Of a stretch of DNA of 64,000 nt, positions 1-9,358 are shown piece after piece. The notes under the pieces were generated by a model. It searched no databases. It had not been told where the DNA came from and saw nothing but the letters and a program-made list of their open reading frames with translations. Source of the stretch: Armatimonadota bacterium (GTDB lineage: Bacteria; Bacteroidota; Ignavibacteria; OLB7); assembly GCA_020850315.1 (NCBI GenBank), contig JADZEY010000090.1, positions 33,117-97,116 of the forward strand, given 5' to 3'. The position numbers and the translations under genes were made by a program. Every line of letters starts with the position of its first letter. The stretch's first letter is position 1.

Positions 1-1
1 A

Positions 2-565
2 TTCTTCCCCGCCGACGACCCCCAAGTTGCGCTGCTGGTGCTGCTGGATTCGCCAACCAATGGCTACTACGGCGGCCAAGTTGCCGCACCAATTTTTCGG
101 GAAATCGCACGCCGGATTATGGGGGTTGGCGCAACACCAGCCGAACCACAATTTCAGATGGCCGCCAGCGACACAATCGCTGCTCGGTACGTTGGTTCGG
201 CAATGCTTCACACGCCGGAATTGCGCGGAATTGAAGCCGATGCAGCCGCAGAAACTGCCCGCAAACTTGGCTTCCGCGTGGTGCGCCGCGGTGCCGGAAC
301 TATTGTGATGGCACAATCCCCAATGCCCGGTTTTTCGATTGAGCGGCATGGCATTGTGGTGCTGGAAACAGAAACCCCGCAATCAACCGGGGCATTGCCC
401 AATCTTCAGGGGCTTCCGCTCCGCAGGGCACTGAACATCCTGAATGCTTGCCGCGCTAAACCAAAAGTTGTCGGGACCGGAATTGTGCAAACGCAATATC
501 CACCTCCGGGAACGCCAATCCGAGCAAACATGGAGGTGAAGCTGGAAGGGGGGAGTAGTCAGTAG
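2..565 (+). CDS. PASTA-domain penicillin-binding protein (FtsI/PBP2-like), 3' part only
   Basis: The reading frame is open from base 2, so the N-terminus and the transpeptidase core lie upstream of the window. About 188 residues remain. The first (FFPADDPQVALLVLLDSP, then GYYGGQVAAPIFREI) match the end of the class B penicillin-binding transpeptidase domain. Two PASTA-like repeats of about 60 residues follow, seen as ELRGIEADAAAETARKLGF and ALPNLQGLPLRRALNILNA. Known for the family: septal peptidoglycan cross-linking in the periplasm. Its place directly before murE is the usual dcw position of ftsI. The last residues (GGSSQ) and the TAG stop are read from a GTAGTCA heptamer array, so the original 3' end may have been replaced. 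Confidence 0.85.
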   Translation, partial: FFPADDPQVALLVLLDSPTNGYYGGQVAAPIFREIARRIMGVGATPAEPQFQMAASDTIAARYVGSAMLHTPELRGIEADAAAETARKLGFRVVRRGAGTIVMAQSPMPGFSIERHGIVVLETETPQSTGALPNLQGLPLRRALNILNACRAKPKVVGTGIVQTQYPPPGTPIRANMEVKLEGGSSQ

Positions 566-589
566 TCAGTTGAGAGTAGTCAGTTGCAA
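555..589 (+). repeat. Heptanucleotide repeat array, GTAGTCA family
   Basis: Five consecutive 7-bp units (GTAGTCA, GTAGTCA, GTTGAGA, GTAGTCA, GTTGCAA) fill the gap between the penicillin-binding protein and murE. The first unit supplies the upstream gene's stop codon. The same unit and the same GTTGCAAAG end recur at other gaps in this window. Confidence 0.8.
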
Positions 590-636
590 AGAAGAGTCAT
601 TCATCATTAGCGAAGAAAATTTCTGATTGCCGAATC

Positions 637-2154
637 GTGCTTGATTTGCAAACCATACTGACCTCTGTTGATGGGCTTCGCGAGCTGCGTGGCGACCGAA
701 CACTTCCGGTGACGGAGATTCGGTACGATAGCCGCAAGGTGGCCGCCGGGGATATGTATGTGGCAATCAACGGGCGCGACGACCACGGCCCGCAGTTCAT
801 TGCCGAAGCGATTGCTGCCGGTGCCAAAATCATCGTGAGCGATGCCCCCGATTCGCTTCCAGCAGAAGTTCGCAACAACCAATCCATCACCCTTGTGGTG
901 GTGGATGATGCCCGCGCAGCAATGGGGGAAATGGCTAACCGGCTCCATAATTATCCGGCCCATCGGCTGAAAGTGTTCGGCATCACCGGTACCAACGGCA
1001 AAACCACCACCGCGTGGCTGCTGCTTCAGTTGCTGGAAGCTGCTGGCGAACGGGTTGGGATGATTGGAACGCTGGGGAACTACCGCGACGGCAGTTTCAC
1101 CCCAACCGGATACACAACTCCGGAATCCCCAGAACTGGTGGCCGCCCTTGCCCAAATGGCCGATGCTGGTTGCACTGCGGTGGTGATGGAGGTTTCCTCG
1201 CACGCGCTGGCGTTGCACCGGGTTGCTGGGCTTCGGTTCTTCGGCGCGGTGTTCACAAATCTGACGCAGGATCACCTGGATTTTCACGGATCAATGGCCG
1301 AGTATCATGATGCCAAAAAACTCCTTTTCGATCACCTGGATGCCGACCGAGCCGCAGTGGTCAATCTCGACGACCTACACGGAACCACGATGGTCGGTGA
1401 CTGCTACGCCAGTGTGGTTGGCTACGGAACAAAAGAAGAAGCGGACGCGCACATCCAAGAAACGGAGCTTGGGCCGAACCACACCGCCTGGACGCTGAAG
1501 CTATCGGAACGATTCGGCGGCGGAACACTACGACTACGCTCCACACTGGTGGGTGCCTTCAACATCTGGAACGCAACCGCCGCAGTTGCAACCGCGCTGA
1601 CTGAAGGAATTGATAAATCCGTGATTGTGCAAGCCGTCAGCAACCTGCGCGCTGTTCCCGGAAGGATGGAAACAATCGCGTTGCCAAACGGAGCAACCGC
1701 TGTGGTGGATTACGCCCACACCCCCGACGCTTTGGAGAAAGCCTTACTGACGCTGCGCACGGTGAGCGGCAACGCCACCCTGACTGTCGTCTTCGGGTGC
1801 GGCGGGAACCGCGACGCAGCCAAGCGGCCAATCATGGGGGAACTTGCAGCACGCCTTGCCGACTGTGTGGTGCTAACCAGCGACAATCCCCGGGGCGAAA
1901 ACCCAGAAACGATTCTGGATCAGATTGCTGCCGGAATCGCAAGCCCAGCAACCGCAACTCGCATCAGCGACCGCGCCACGGCAATTCGCCAAGCAATTGC
2001 CCACGCAGGCCCCGGCGACGTTGTGCTGATTGCCGGAAAAGGGCATGAAGATTATCAGATCATCGGCGTGCAGAAACTCCATTTCGATGATCGTGAGGTT
2101 GTTCGCAATTGGGTGGCCACGCAACATCAACAGCTTCAAGGGATGCCTGCATGA
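637..2154 (+). CDS. murE: UDP-N-acetylmuramoyl-tripeptide synthetase (MurE)
   Basis: Cytoplasmic ATP-dependent ligase adding the third amino acid, probably meso-diaminopimelate, to UDP-MurNAc-L-Ala-D-Glu. The 505 residues fit the family. The ATP-binding loop GTNGKTTT is at residues 118-125. The FGCGGNRDAAKRPIMG motif follows, and DNPR is at about 416-419; DNPR is the motif of mDAP-specific MurE, whereas lysine enzymes differ there. The GTG start at 637 begins MLDLQTILTSVDGL, right for the family. The stop overlaps the murF start (ATGA at 2151-2154), which implies translational coupling. Confidence 0.95.
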   Translation: MLDLQTILTSVDGLRELRGDRTLPVTEIRYDSRKVAAGDMYVAINGRDDHGPQFIAEAIAAGAKIIVSDAPDSLPAEVRNNQSITLVVVDDARAAMGEMANRLHNYPAHRLKVFGITGTNGKTTTAWLLLQLLEAAGERVGMIGTLGNYRDGSFTPTGYTTPESPELVAALAQMADAGCTAVVMEVSSHALALHRVAGLRFFGAVFTNLTQDHLDFHGSMAEYHDAKKLLFDHLDADRAAVVNLDDLHGTTMVGDCYASVVGYGTKEEADAHIQETELGPNHTAWTLKLSERFGGGTLRLRSTLVGAFNIWNATAAVATALTEGIDKSVIVQAVSNLRAVPGRMETIALPNGATAVVDYAHTPDALEKALLTLRTVSGNATLTVVFGCGGNRDAAKRPIMGELAARLADCVVLTSDNPRGENPETILDQIAAGIASPATATRISDRATAIRQAIAHAGPGDVVLIAGKGHEDYQIIGVQKLHFDDREVVRNWVATQHQQLQGMPA

Positions 2155-3605
2155 TCCCATTCGGCACAGTCCGTGGCCTGCTTGAAACCCTTCGCGCCGA
2201 AGCGGCAGCCGAGGCCGCTGCCCAGCCGCAGTTTGTGGGGCCCGCCGCCGCGCTTCGCCGTAGCGTTCGCGGGGTTTCCACCGACACACGTTCTTTGAAA
2301 AAAGGGGATGCCTTTGTTGCGCTGGCCGGGGAAAACTTCGACGGCCACAGCTTTATCCGGACCGCAGCGGAGCGGGGGGCCGCAGTCGCCATTGTTGCGA
2401 ATGTTTGGGACCATGAGAGAGAGAGAAACCCTGCTCCGCTTCCGGTCATTTCCGTTGCCGACACGCTTGCCGCCTACGGTTGGATTGCGCGGGTGCACCG
2501 CTTGCAATTCCGCATCCCGGTGGTTGCTGTTGCCGGGTCCAACGGCAAAACCAGCACCAAGGAGATGATCGCCGATGTTCTGGCACAACGCTACAACGTG
2601 CTGCGGACCGAAGGGAATCTGAACAACCTTGTTGGCGTTCCGGCAATGCTCCTTCGCTTGGACGAATCGCACACCGCAGCGGTGATTGAGATTGGAACCA
2701 ATATGCCGGGTGAGATCGAACGCCTTTGCCAAATCCTGAGGCCAACGCACGGGCTTATCACCAACATCGGGCGCGAACATCTGGAGTTGCTGGGAACGAT
2801 TGAAGGCGTTGCTACCGAGGAAGGCGCGCTGTTCCGGTGGCTTGCCGCAAACGGCGGAACTGCCTTTGTGAACCTTGACGACCGAAACGTTGCACGGCTG
2901 GCAAAAGGGCTTCCCAAATCAACAAGCTACAGCCTGCGGAAACCCGCCGACGTTCGCGGAACCGCCGGGCGGCTGAACGAGTCAGGCGTGCCATCGTTGG
3001 CAATCCAGCTTGGCCAACAACAGTGGCCGATTGCCTTGCAAACGCCCGGCTTGCACACCGCCACCAACGCCCTGTGCGCAGCGGCGGTGGGGCTTGCGCT
3101 GAAGGTCCCGCCAACAAAACTGAAACGCGCACTGGAATCGTTCCGGTCACCGGAATACCGCAGTGGCTACGCCCGGCTTGCAATGGTGAAATCAGCAAAC
3201 GGGGCAACCGTGCTGAACGATACCTACAACGCCAACCCCGACTCCACGCTGGCCGCCCTGCAGACACTGCGCGCACTGAAGCCAGGGCGTGGCGGAAGAA
3301 GAATTGCAGTGCTGGGCGACATGCGCGAACTGGGCGCAAGCTCGGTAGCCGAACACAACGGCATTGGGGAAGCAGTGGCCACAATGGGCATTGCACATGC
3401 GCTATTTCTGGGGACTGAAATGCAGCACGCGTACCTCGCCGTTGTTGCGGCCAACAGCAAAACCGTTGCACAGCACTTCACCGAAAAAATGGAGTTGATA
3501 GCCGTGATCCAAGCACTGCTGGCTCCCAACGACGTAGTTCTGGTGAAAGGCTCGCGCGGGATGAAAATGGAAGAAATAGTGAAGGCCATAACCAACTCCC
3601 GATAA
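2151..3605 (+). CDS. murF: UDP-MurNAc-tripeptide D-alanyl-D-alanine ligase (MurF)
   Basis: Adds the D-Ala-D-Ala dipeptide to complete the UDP-MurNAc-pentapeptide. Predicted 484 residues. The Mur-ligase P-loop GSNGKTST is at 129-136; the N-terminal RGVSTDTRSLKKGDAFVALA block and the later NDTYNANPDS motif are typical of MurF. The ATG at 2151 overlaps the murE stop by 4 bp and is preferred over an in-frame start at 2109 lying inside murE. Followed after about 30 bp by mraY. Confidence 0.95.
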   Translation: MIPFGTVRGLLETLRAEAAAEAAAQPQFVGPAAALRRSVRGVSTDTRSLKKGDAFVALAGENFDGHSFIRTAAERGAAVAIVANVWDHERERNPAPLPVISVADTLAAYGWIARVHRLQFRIPVVAVAGSNGKTSTKEMIADVLAQRYNVLRTEGNLNNLVGVPAMLLRLDESHTAAVIEIGTNMPGEIERLCQILRPTHGLITNIGREHLELLGTIEGVATEEGALFRWLAANGGTAFVNLDDRNVARLAKGLPKSTSYSLRKPADVRGTAGRLNESGVPSLAIQLGQQQWPIALQTPGLHTATNALCAAAVGLALKVPPTKLKRALESFRSPEYRSGYARLAMVKSANGATVLNDTYNANPDSTLAALQTLRALKPGRGGRRIAVLGDMRELGASSVAEHNGIGEAVATMGIAHALFLGTEMQHAYLAVVAANSKTVAQHFTEKMELIAVIQALLAPNDVVLVKGSRGMKMEEIVKAITNSR

Positions 3606-3637
3606 CCGAAACCGATTCCCGATAACCGACCTCCGAC

Positions 3638-4762
3638 GTGCTGTACTATCTGGCTCAATACATCAACGAACTGTTCTCCCCGCCGGGGTTTGGGCTGTTC
3701 CGGTTCGTGACCTTCCGGGCTGCGGCTGCCGCGCTAACTGCGCTGCTGATTGCGTTCGTTTTTGGGCCCAAAATCATCCGCCGGCTGAAGCGGCTGCAGA
3801 TTGCAGAACAGGGAAAAAAGGAGGCTCCAAAAAGCCACATGGCCAAAGCGGGAACGCCGACAATGGGGGGGCTGATTGTTCTGCTGTCGCTGGTTGTTCC
3901 GGCGCTGCTCTGGTGCGATATCCAAAGTGCCTATGTCCTGCTGGCGGTTGTGGTGACGCTCTTTTTGGGCGGCGTTGGCTTTTTGGATGACTACCTGAAA
4001 GTGGTGAAGAAGCTCCCCAAAGGCTTGATCGGGCGATACAAAATTGTTGGCCAGGTGGCGATTGGATTGGTGCTTGGCGGAACCATCTACTTCTTCCCGC
4101 AGTGGTTCCCGGGCAACTTCGCCAGCATCAACACCTACTCCACGGTTCCGTTCGTGAAAGATGCCTTTTTCAATTTCGGCATCCTGTACATCCCGATGGT
4201 GATCTTCGTTCTGACGGCCACCAGCAACGCCGTCAATCTGACCGATGGATTGGACGGGCTAGCGATTGGGACGGTCAGTATCGTGGCGCTGGCGGTGGCA
4301 CTGATTACCTACCTGAGCGGGAACTCGGTGGCGGCAAACTACCTGGGCATCCCCCACCTGCGTGGCATTGATGAGCTTGCAATTTTCTGCGCGGCATTGT
4401 TGGGGGCGGGGTTGGGGTTCCTTTGGTTCAACGCGTATCCGGCACAGGTCTTCATGGGGGATACCGGGTCGCTGGCACTGGGTGGATCAATCGGTGCGCT
4501 GATGATCCTGGTGAAAAAGGAGTACATGATCCCCATCCTGGGGGGAATCTTCTTCGCCGAATCCCTTTCGGTGCTGCTGCAAGTGGGATACTTCAAGTAC
4601 ACCAAACGCCGCTACGGCGAAGGACGAAGAATTTTCCGGCGTGCACCGCTCCATCATCACTTTGAGGAGAAAGGGTGGCCCGAAGCGAAGATTGTCACCC
4701 GATTCTACATCGTGGCAATCCTTCTGGCAATCTTGGGCCTGACAACCTTGAAAATTCGATGA
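3638..4762 (+). CDS. mraY: Phospho-N-acetylmuramoyl-pentapeptide-transferase (MraY)
   Basis: Integral membrane enzyme transferring phospho-MurNAc-pentapeptide to undecaprenyl phosphate to form lipid I. 374 residues with about ten hydrophobic segments. The Asp-rich catalytic motifs are visible: FLDDYLK, NLTDGLDGLA and the MGDTGSLALG loop, followed by RRAPLHHHFE, the conserved His motif near the C-terminus. The GTG start (LYYLAQYINE) is consistent with MraY N-termini. Lies between murF and murD, as in most dcw clusters. Confidence 0.96.
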   Translation: MLYYLAQYINELFSPPGFGLFRFVTFRAAAAALTALLIAFVFGPKIIRRLKRLQIAEQGKKEAPKSHMAKAGTPTMGGLIVLLSLVVPALLWCDIQSAYVLLAVVVTLFLGGVGFLDDYLKVVKKLPKGLIGRYKIVGQVAIGLVLGGTIYFFPQWFPGNFASINTYSTVPFVKDAFFNFGILYIPMVIFVLTATSNAVNLTDGLDGLAIGTVSIVALAVALITYLSGNSVAANYLGIPHLRGIDELAIFCAALLGAGLGFLWFNAYPAQVFMGDTGSLALGGSIGALMILVKKEYMIPILGGIFFAESLSVLLQVGYFKYTKRRYGEGRRIFRRAPLHHHFEEKGWPEAKIVTRFYIVAILLAILGLTTLKIR

Positions 4763-4820
4763 TCGGATGCCTGCACTTGCAAGCATCATAGCAACACAGT
4801 ACTCAATCTCTGCGCTTTTC

Positions 4821-6185
4821 ATGCCAACCGAAACCACATACTCAATCCTTGGTGCCGCCCGTTCGGGGCTGGCGGTTGCGGCGTTGCTGCGCCGGGAAGG
4901 GGCGCGTGTGTTCGTTAGCGATTCCAAGCCAGCCGATGCCAACCCAACAGCCATTCCCCGGCTGCGGGCGATGGGTGCGGATTATGAGTTCGGCGGGCAT
5001 ACCAACACCGTGCTTCAATCCGCCGTGCTGATCCTTTCCCCAGGCGTTCCCGATACCATCCCGATTGTTCGCCAAGCCGTGGAACGGGGGATACGGATCA
5101 CCAACGAGATTGAAATCGCCGCAAGCCGTTGCCGTGCGCCGATCATTGCAATCACCGGAACCAACGGCAAAACAACAACAACCGAGCTAACCGGATTTAT
5201 CCTTCGCAACTCTGGGTTGAACACGTTTGTTGCCGGAAACGTTGGGCTGCCGTTCAGCGAGATTGCGTTGCAGGCCGATGAGCAAAGTGTGGTGGTGCTG
5301 GAGCTTAGCTCCTTCCAGCTTGAGCATATCCAGACGTTCCGCCCACGGGTAGCGATGATCCTGAACGTCACCCCCGACCACCTTGATCGCTATCCAAATT
5401 TCGAGGCATACGTGCGGGCGAAGTTCCGCATCACCACGAACCAAACCCCGGCCGACACGCTGATCTACAACGCCGACGACCACAACCTATCGGCGCTTCC
5501 GGCCAGCAGTGTTGCGCGGGCAATCGGCTTCAGCCTAACGCAGGCCCTTCCCGACGGCGCGTTCGTCCGCAACGGGCAAGTGATACTGCGTGCCAACGGA
5601 GAACAAGAACTGATGAACACCAACGATATCCGAATCCGCGGCCCCCACAACCTGTACAACGCCATGGCTGCCGCGCTTGCCGCACAGGCGGTTGGGGTGG
5701 GGCTTGATGCAATCCGCGACGGCCTGAAAAACTTTCCTGGAGTTCCGCATCGGCTGGAGCCAGTTCGCCAGCTGGATGGTGTCTGCTACATCAACGACAG
5801 CAAGGCCACCAACGTGGACTCAGTCTGGTACGCGCTGCAAAGTTTCACCGAGCCAATCGTGCTGATTGCTGGCGGAAAAGGGAAACAGAACGACTACACG
5901 CCGATCCTTCCGCTGCTTCGCAAATATGTGAAAGCCGTGGTGCTGGTTGGCGACGAAGCCGAGGCAATGGAGACCGCATTTGCTGGCTACGCCCCAATCG
6001 TCCACGCCGGGCACAGCATGGAGTTGGCCGTGGAGCAGGCACGCAGCTTGGCTATCCCCGGCGATGTGATACTCCTTTCGCCAGCCTGCGCCAGCTTCGA
6101 TATGTTCAACAACTACGAGCATCGCGGCGAAGTCTTCAAAACGCTGGTGAACCAATTGATCCCAGCAAGCGAAGCAGTGAACTGA
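4821..6185 (+). CDS. murD: UDP-N-acetylmuramoylalanine-D-glutamate ligase (MurD)
   Basis: Adds D-glutamate to UDP-MurNAc-L-Ala. Predicted 454 residues from the ATG at 4821 (MPTETTYSILGAARSGLA), which puts the N-terminal GxxxSG nucleotide-binding turn about ten residues in, as in the family. An in-frame ATG at 4767, 4 bp after mraY, would add 18 residues and cannot be excluded. The ATP loop GTNGKTTT is at 113-120, and INDSKATN and the LSPACASFD block near the C-terminus are typical MurD motifs. Confidence 0.93.
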   Translation: MPTETTYSILGAARSGLAVAALLRREGARVFVSDSKPADANPTAIPRLRAMGADYEFGGHTNTVLQSAVLILSPGVPDTIPIVRQAVERGIRITNEIEIAASRCRAPIIAITGTNGKTTTTELTGFILRNSGLNTFVAGNVGLPFSEIALQADEQSVVVLELSSFQLEHIQTFRPRVAMILNVTPDHLDRYPNFEAYVRAKFRITTNQTPADTLIYNADDHNLSALPASSVARAIGFSLTQALPDGAFVRNGQVILRANGEQELMNTNDIRIRGPHNLYNAMAAALAAQAVGVGLDAIRDGLKNFPGVPHRLEPVRQLDGVCYINDSKATNVDSVWYALQSFTEPIVLIAGGKGKQNDYTPILPLLRKYVKAVVLVGDEAEAMETAFAGYAPIVHAGHSMELAVEQARSLAIPGDVILLSPACASFDMFNNYEHRGEVFKTLVNQLIPASEAVN

Positions 6186-6245
6186 TCGGGGACAGAGGCA
6201 AGGATTGGAGGGTGATAGATACCTATTCACTCCCCCTCCTCTTCA

Positions 6246-6310
6246 CTAATGACCAGTGACTAATGACCAGTGACCAACCCCCTCTTTACAACTGACTACT
6301 GACTACTGAT
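6246..6310. repeat. Heptanucleotide repeat arrays between murD and ftsW
   Basis: The gap holds TAATGAC/CAGTGAC heptamers (6248-6275) and then, in reverse orientation, a GTAGTCA-family array whose end reads GTTGTAAAGAGG on the - strand, close to the GTTGCAAAG ends elsewhere. No gene is visible between 6186 and 6314. Confidence 0.7.
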
Positions 6311-6314
6311 CCCC

Positions 6315-7481
6315 ATGAAACCCTCCCCTTTTACTCGCGGCCATAACGACTGGTATTTGCTGCTGGGTGTGTTGGGGCTGATGTTCTTTTCCATTGCGTT
6401 TGTCTATTCCGCTTCGGCGGGATTTGCCGACGATAAAACTGGGTCATCCGAGACGTTTTTCTGGAGCCATGCCGTCCGCGTCATCGCTGGCATTGGGGTG
6501 ATGCTCTTCTTCTCGCGGGTGGATTACCACTGGCTGGAGCGTTGGTCTAAACCGCTGCTGGTGCTGGCCATTGGGATGCTGCTGTTCGTGCTGTTTGAAG
6601 GAACCCGGATGAAAGGGGCAACCCGTTGGATTGACATCGGATTCGTCTCCTTCCAGCCGTCGGAGTTCGCAAAGTTCGCGCTGGTGATGCACCTGGGGGT
6701 GATGCTTGCCGACAAGCGGGATTACCTGAACGATCTGAAGTTCAGTTTCCTCCCGATGCTCTTCTGGACGGCGATTGTCTGCGCGCTGGTGGCTGCCCAG
6801 CCGAACCTTTCAACCACGTTGGTGATCTTCGCCGTGGCAATGGGGACGCTGTTCATCGGGCGGGTTAGCTTGAAATATCTGCTTGGCGTTGCCCTTGCCG
6901 GGCTGGCCGCCGGGGCTGCCTATGCCGTCAGTGCCGAGTATCGGATGCGCCGAATCATGGCGTTCATCGGGCTGCACAGCGAAGGGGGGGGCGGGGCCGA
7001 CCTTGCCAGCGGCGACAACTACCAGCTGATGCAAGGATTGATAGCCTTCGGTTCAGGCGAAATTTTTGGGTTGGGGCCGGGCCACAGCCGCCAACGCTTT
7101 TTTCTGCCGGAGCCGTTCGGCGATTTCATCTACTCCATTATCGGCGAAGAGTACGGGGTGATTGGCACAGTGGCGATTCTTGCGGTCTTTGGCATTATCG
7201 TTTGGCGCGGATTCCTGATTGCGCGGCAAGCCCCCGACGACTTGGGGCGAAACGTTGCTTCCGGCGTGACGCTGATTGTTGGGCTGTATGCCGTTATCAA
7301 CGCTTGCGTCACCACTGGGCTGCTTCCAACCACCGGTTTGCCAATGCCGTTCATCAGCTACGGCGGAAGCTCGGTGCTGTTTAGCGCGGTTGCCGTTGGG
7401 GTGCTGCTCAACATCTCACAACAAGCCAACGTGATGCCACGCGAATCGCCGAATCCAACACTGGTTGGGGCAAAAGCATGA
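6315..7481 (+). CDS. ftsW: SEDS-family lipid II polymerase / division protein FtsW
   Basis: Polytopic membrane glycosyltransferase that polymerises lipid II at the septum with the cognate class B PBP. 388 residues with about ten transmembrane segments. SEDS motifs include GATRWIDIGFVSFQPSEFAK, the YQLMQGLIAFGSGEIFGLGPG loop, the FIYSIIGEEYG loop, and the C-terminal GLPMPFISYGGSS signature. Position in the dcw cluster between murD and murG argues for FtsW rather than RodA. The stop overlaps the murG start by 4 bp. Confidence 0.94.
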   Translation: MKPSPFTRGHNDWYLLLGVLGLMFFSIAFVYSASAGFADDKTGSSETFFWSHAVRVIAGIGVMLFFSRVDYHWLERWSKPLLVLAIGMLLFVLFEGTRMKGATRWIDIGFVSFQPSEFAKFALVMHLGVMLADKRDYLNDLKFSFLPMLFWTAIVCALVAAQPNLSTTLVIFAVAMGTLFIGRVSLKYLLGVALAGLAAGAAYAVSAEYRMRRIMAFIGLHSEGGGGADLASGDNYQLMQGLIAFGSGEIFGLGPGHSRQRFFLPEPFGDFIYSIIGEEYGVIGTVAILAVFGIIVWRGFLIARQAPDDLGRNVASGVTLIVGLYAVINACVTTGLLPTTGLPMPFISYGGSSVLFSAVAVGVLLNISQQANVMPRESPNPTLVGAKA

Positions 7482-8563
7482 GTGAACAACGGCTGTTGTT
7501 TGTTGCCGGGGGGACCGGCGGGCATCTGTTTCCTGCGTTGGCGGTGGCCGCACAGTGTCGCCAACTTCAGCCCAACTCAGTTATTGAATTTGTGGGGACG
7601 CGGGGAAGAATGGAGGAGAAGATTGTCCCGCGCCAGGGCTATCCGCTCAACTTCCTTTGGATTAGTGGATTGGAGCGGAAGATTTCTTTGAAAACCTTGC
7701 TTTTCCCGCTGAAAGTTGTGGTGGCGGTGGCCCAAGCCTTGCGGCTGATTGGCCGCTTCCGTCCCGATGCAGTGATCTGCGCAGGAGCCTACGTCAGCTG
7801 GCCAATGGGGATTGCCGCACGGATACGCCGCGTCCCGCTGGTGCTGATGGCCAGCGATGCCCGCCCGGGCTTGGCACTCAGCAAGCTGGCGGCAAAGGCA
7901 TCGCAGATTCATGTTGCCTTCGATTCGGCTGCCGACCACTTCCGCACGCTGGGGGCACGCTGCCCGATTCTGCTGAGCGGAAATCCGGTGCGTAGCGAAC
8001 TGCTTGCCCCCCACGACGCAGCGCAAGCACGCCAGCATTTTGGGCTGCGGCCCGACCGCCCAACGATTTTTGCCGTTGGCGGATCGCTTGGGGCGCGCTC
8101 GATCAACAACGCGTTGGATGCTGTGGCCCACAAGTTCCGCGCCGATGGTGTGCAACTGATCTGGCAAACCGGAACAAGCTACGCCGGCAGTGAGCTGCAG
8201 GAGCCGGATTTGTACCGCTCCACATTCATCAACCAGATGGAGCTTGCCTACGCCGCGGCGGATCTTGTGGTGGCACGCGCAGGGGCAATGACGGTAAGCG
8301 AGTTGGCGGTGGTTGGGAAACCCTCGGTTCTGATCCCGCTGCCGATTGAAACGGTGCATCAACGGCAAAACGCCGAAGCAATGCAGGCCGCTGGCGGCGG
8401 GGTGATGATCCCGGATAGCCAGGTTAGCGAACGGCTTTACCCAGTGGCTGCTGGCTTGCTTTCGGACCCCGAACGGCTGGCGGAGATGGGAAGGAACGTT
8501 GCAGCGTTGGCCGTGCGCGATGCCGATAGAAGAATCGCAAAAGAGATTATGGAGCTACACTGA
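7478..8563 (+). CDS. murG: UDP-N-acetylglucosamine:lipid I GlcNAc transferase (MurG)
   Basis: Peripheral membrane GT28 glycosyltransferase that converts lipid I to lipid II on the cytoplasmic face. 361 residues, normal length. The N-terminal glycine-rich loop GGTGGHLFPALAVA is at about 11-24; the C-terminal domain shows VGGSLGARSINNAL and the UDP-GlcNAc site VARAGAMTVSELA with PLPIETVHQRQNA. Translationally coupled to ftsW through ATGA. Confidence 0.95.
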   Translation: MSEQRLLFVAGGTGGHLFPALAVAAQCRQLQPNSVIEFVGTRGRMEEKIVPRQGYPLNFLWISGLERKISLKTLLFPLKVVVAVAQALRLIGRFRPDAVICAGAYVSWPMGIAARIRRVPLVLMASDARPGLALSKLAAKASQIHVAFDSAADHFRTLGARCPILLSGNPVRSELLAPHDAAQARQHFGLRPDRPTIFAVGGSLGARSINNALDAVAHKFRADGVQLIWQTGTSYAGSELQEPDLYRSTFINQMELAYAAADLVVARAGAMTVSELAVVGKPSVLIPLPIETVHQRQNAEAMQAAGGGVMIPDSQVSERLYPVAAGLLSDPERLAEMGRNVAALAVRDADRRIAKEIMELH

Positions 8564-8584
8564 CTTGGAGCTGCCGATCAGGGA

Positions 8585-9172
8585 ATGATAACTGAGAAAA
8601 TGGAGGTTGCTGCCTCTTCTTTCCAGGAGGTCATTCACCGAAAGGCTGCCAACCAACAACCCGCACGAACAATGCCCGAATCGTTCCGACATAAACTGGA
8701 TGTCTATTACGTGGCAACCATTGCCTACGTGCTGACGCTGATCGCCTACATGGCGGTGCGTGGCACGATAGAGGGGGGGCGGTTCGAGGTTGTCCTGCGC
8801 GACCCTATTGTCTATCTGCTTGCTATCTGTTCGACAGCATCACTGATCGGGTTGGGGATTTCCGTTTTGTTGGGCCGGCGGGTGATTGTCCGTGACAACA
8901 GGCTGGTGTTCATCACACGGTTCAAAGAACGGGTGATACATCCAGAGGATATCGAGTGGATTGGTTTCCGCCGCGAGGAAGCAAAAGTGCGTGGCGGGCG
9001 CGCCTATCCAACAGCACGGTTCAAGCTGCGGAGCCGTCGTCGGCTGCTGCGGCTGCGCATCGCCAACTTCGAGCGCAAATCGGAACTGGCGCGCGCGCTG
9101 AAAGAATGGGCAGCCAACAACAACGTGGTGCTGCTGCGGGGGAAGAAAAAGAGGGGGGGTAGTGGGCAGTAG
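8585..9172 (+). CDS. Unrecognised membrane protein, two TM segments and a possible PH-like domain
   Basis: I do not recognise this 195-residue protein. Two hydrophobic segments lie at about 40-58 and 75-97 (YVATIAYVLTLIAYMAV; IVYLLAICSTASLIGLG). They are followed by a basic, strand-rich region (GRRVIVRDNRLVFITRF, then RVIHPEDIEWIGFRRE), which is the pattern of bacterial PH-like membrane proteins; that resemblance is inference. It sits 21 bp after murG and before murC, where dcw clusters normally have no extra gene. The C-terminus KKRGGSGQ and its TAG stop run into a heptamer array, so the true 3' end may have been lost. In-frame ATGs at 8600 and 8672 are alternative starts. Confidence 0.7.
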   Translation: MITEKMEVAASSFQEVIHRKAANQQPARTMPESFRHKLDVYYVATIAYVLTLIAYMAVRGTIEGGRFEVVLRDPIVYLLAICSTASLIGLGISVLLGRRVIVRDNRLVFITRFKERVIHPEDIEWIGFRREEAKVRGGRAYPTARFKLRSRRRLLRLRIANFERKSELARALKEWAANNNVVLLRGKKKRGGSGQ

Positions 9173-9338
9173 TCAGTAGTCAGTGGTCAGTAGTCAGTGG
9201 TCAGTTGCAAAGAGTAGGATTGGATTTTGGTTTTTGGTCATTAGTCATTGGTCATTAGTCATTGGTCATTAGTCATTAGGAAGCGGTCGTTACTGGCGTT
9301 CTTCTTCCTTCTTACTAATCACCAATCACCAATCACCT
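9159..9338 (+). repeat. Compound heptanucleotide repeat region before murC
   Basis: Three arrays occur in a row: GTAGTCA/GTGGTCA units ending GTTGCAAAG (9159-9214), TTAGTCA/TTGGTCA units (9236-9283), and ACCAATC units (9314-9338), the last roughly the reverse complement of the second family. They fill the gap between the membrane protein and murC. An ORF runs through them into murC, but its translated repeat is not protein-like. Confidence 0.8.
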
Positions 9339-9358
9339 TCAAACAACCGGTTCCCGAG

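Noticed and set aside
9248..9358. N-terminal extension of murC
   Set aside because: It is translated heptamer repeat (VISHWSLVIRKR-like), and the glycine-rich loop is normally near the N-terminus.
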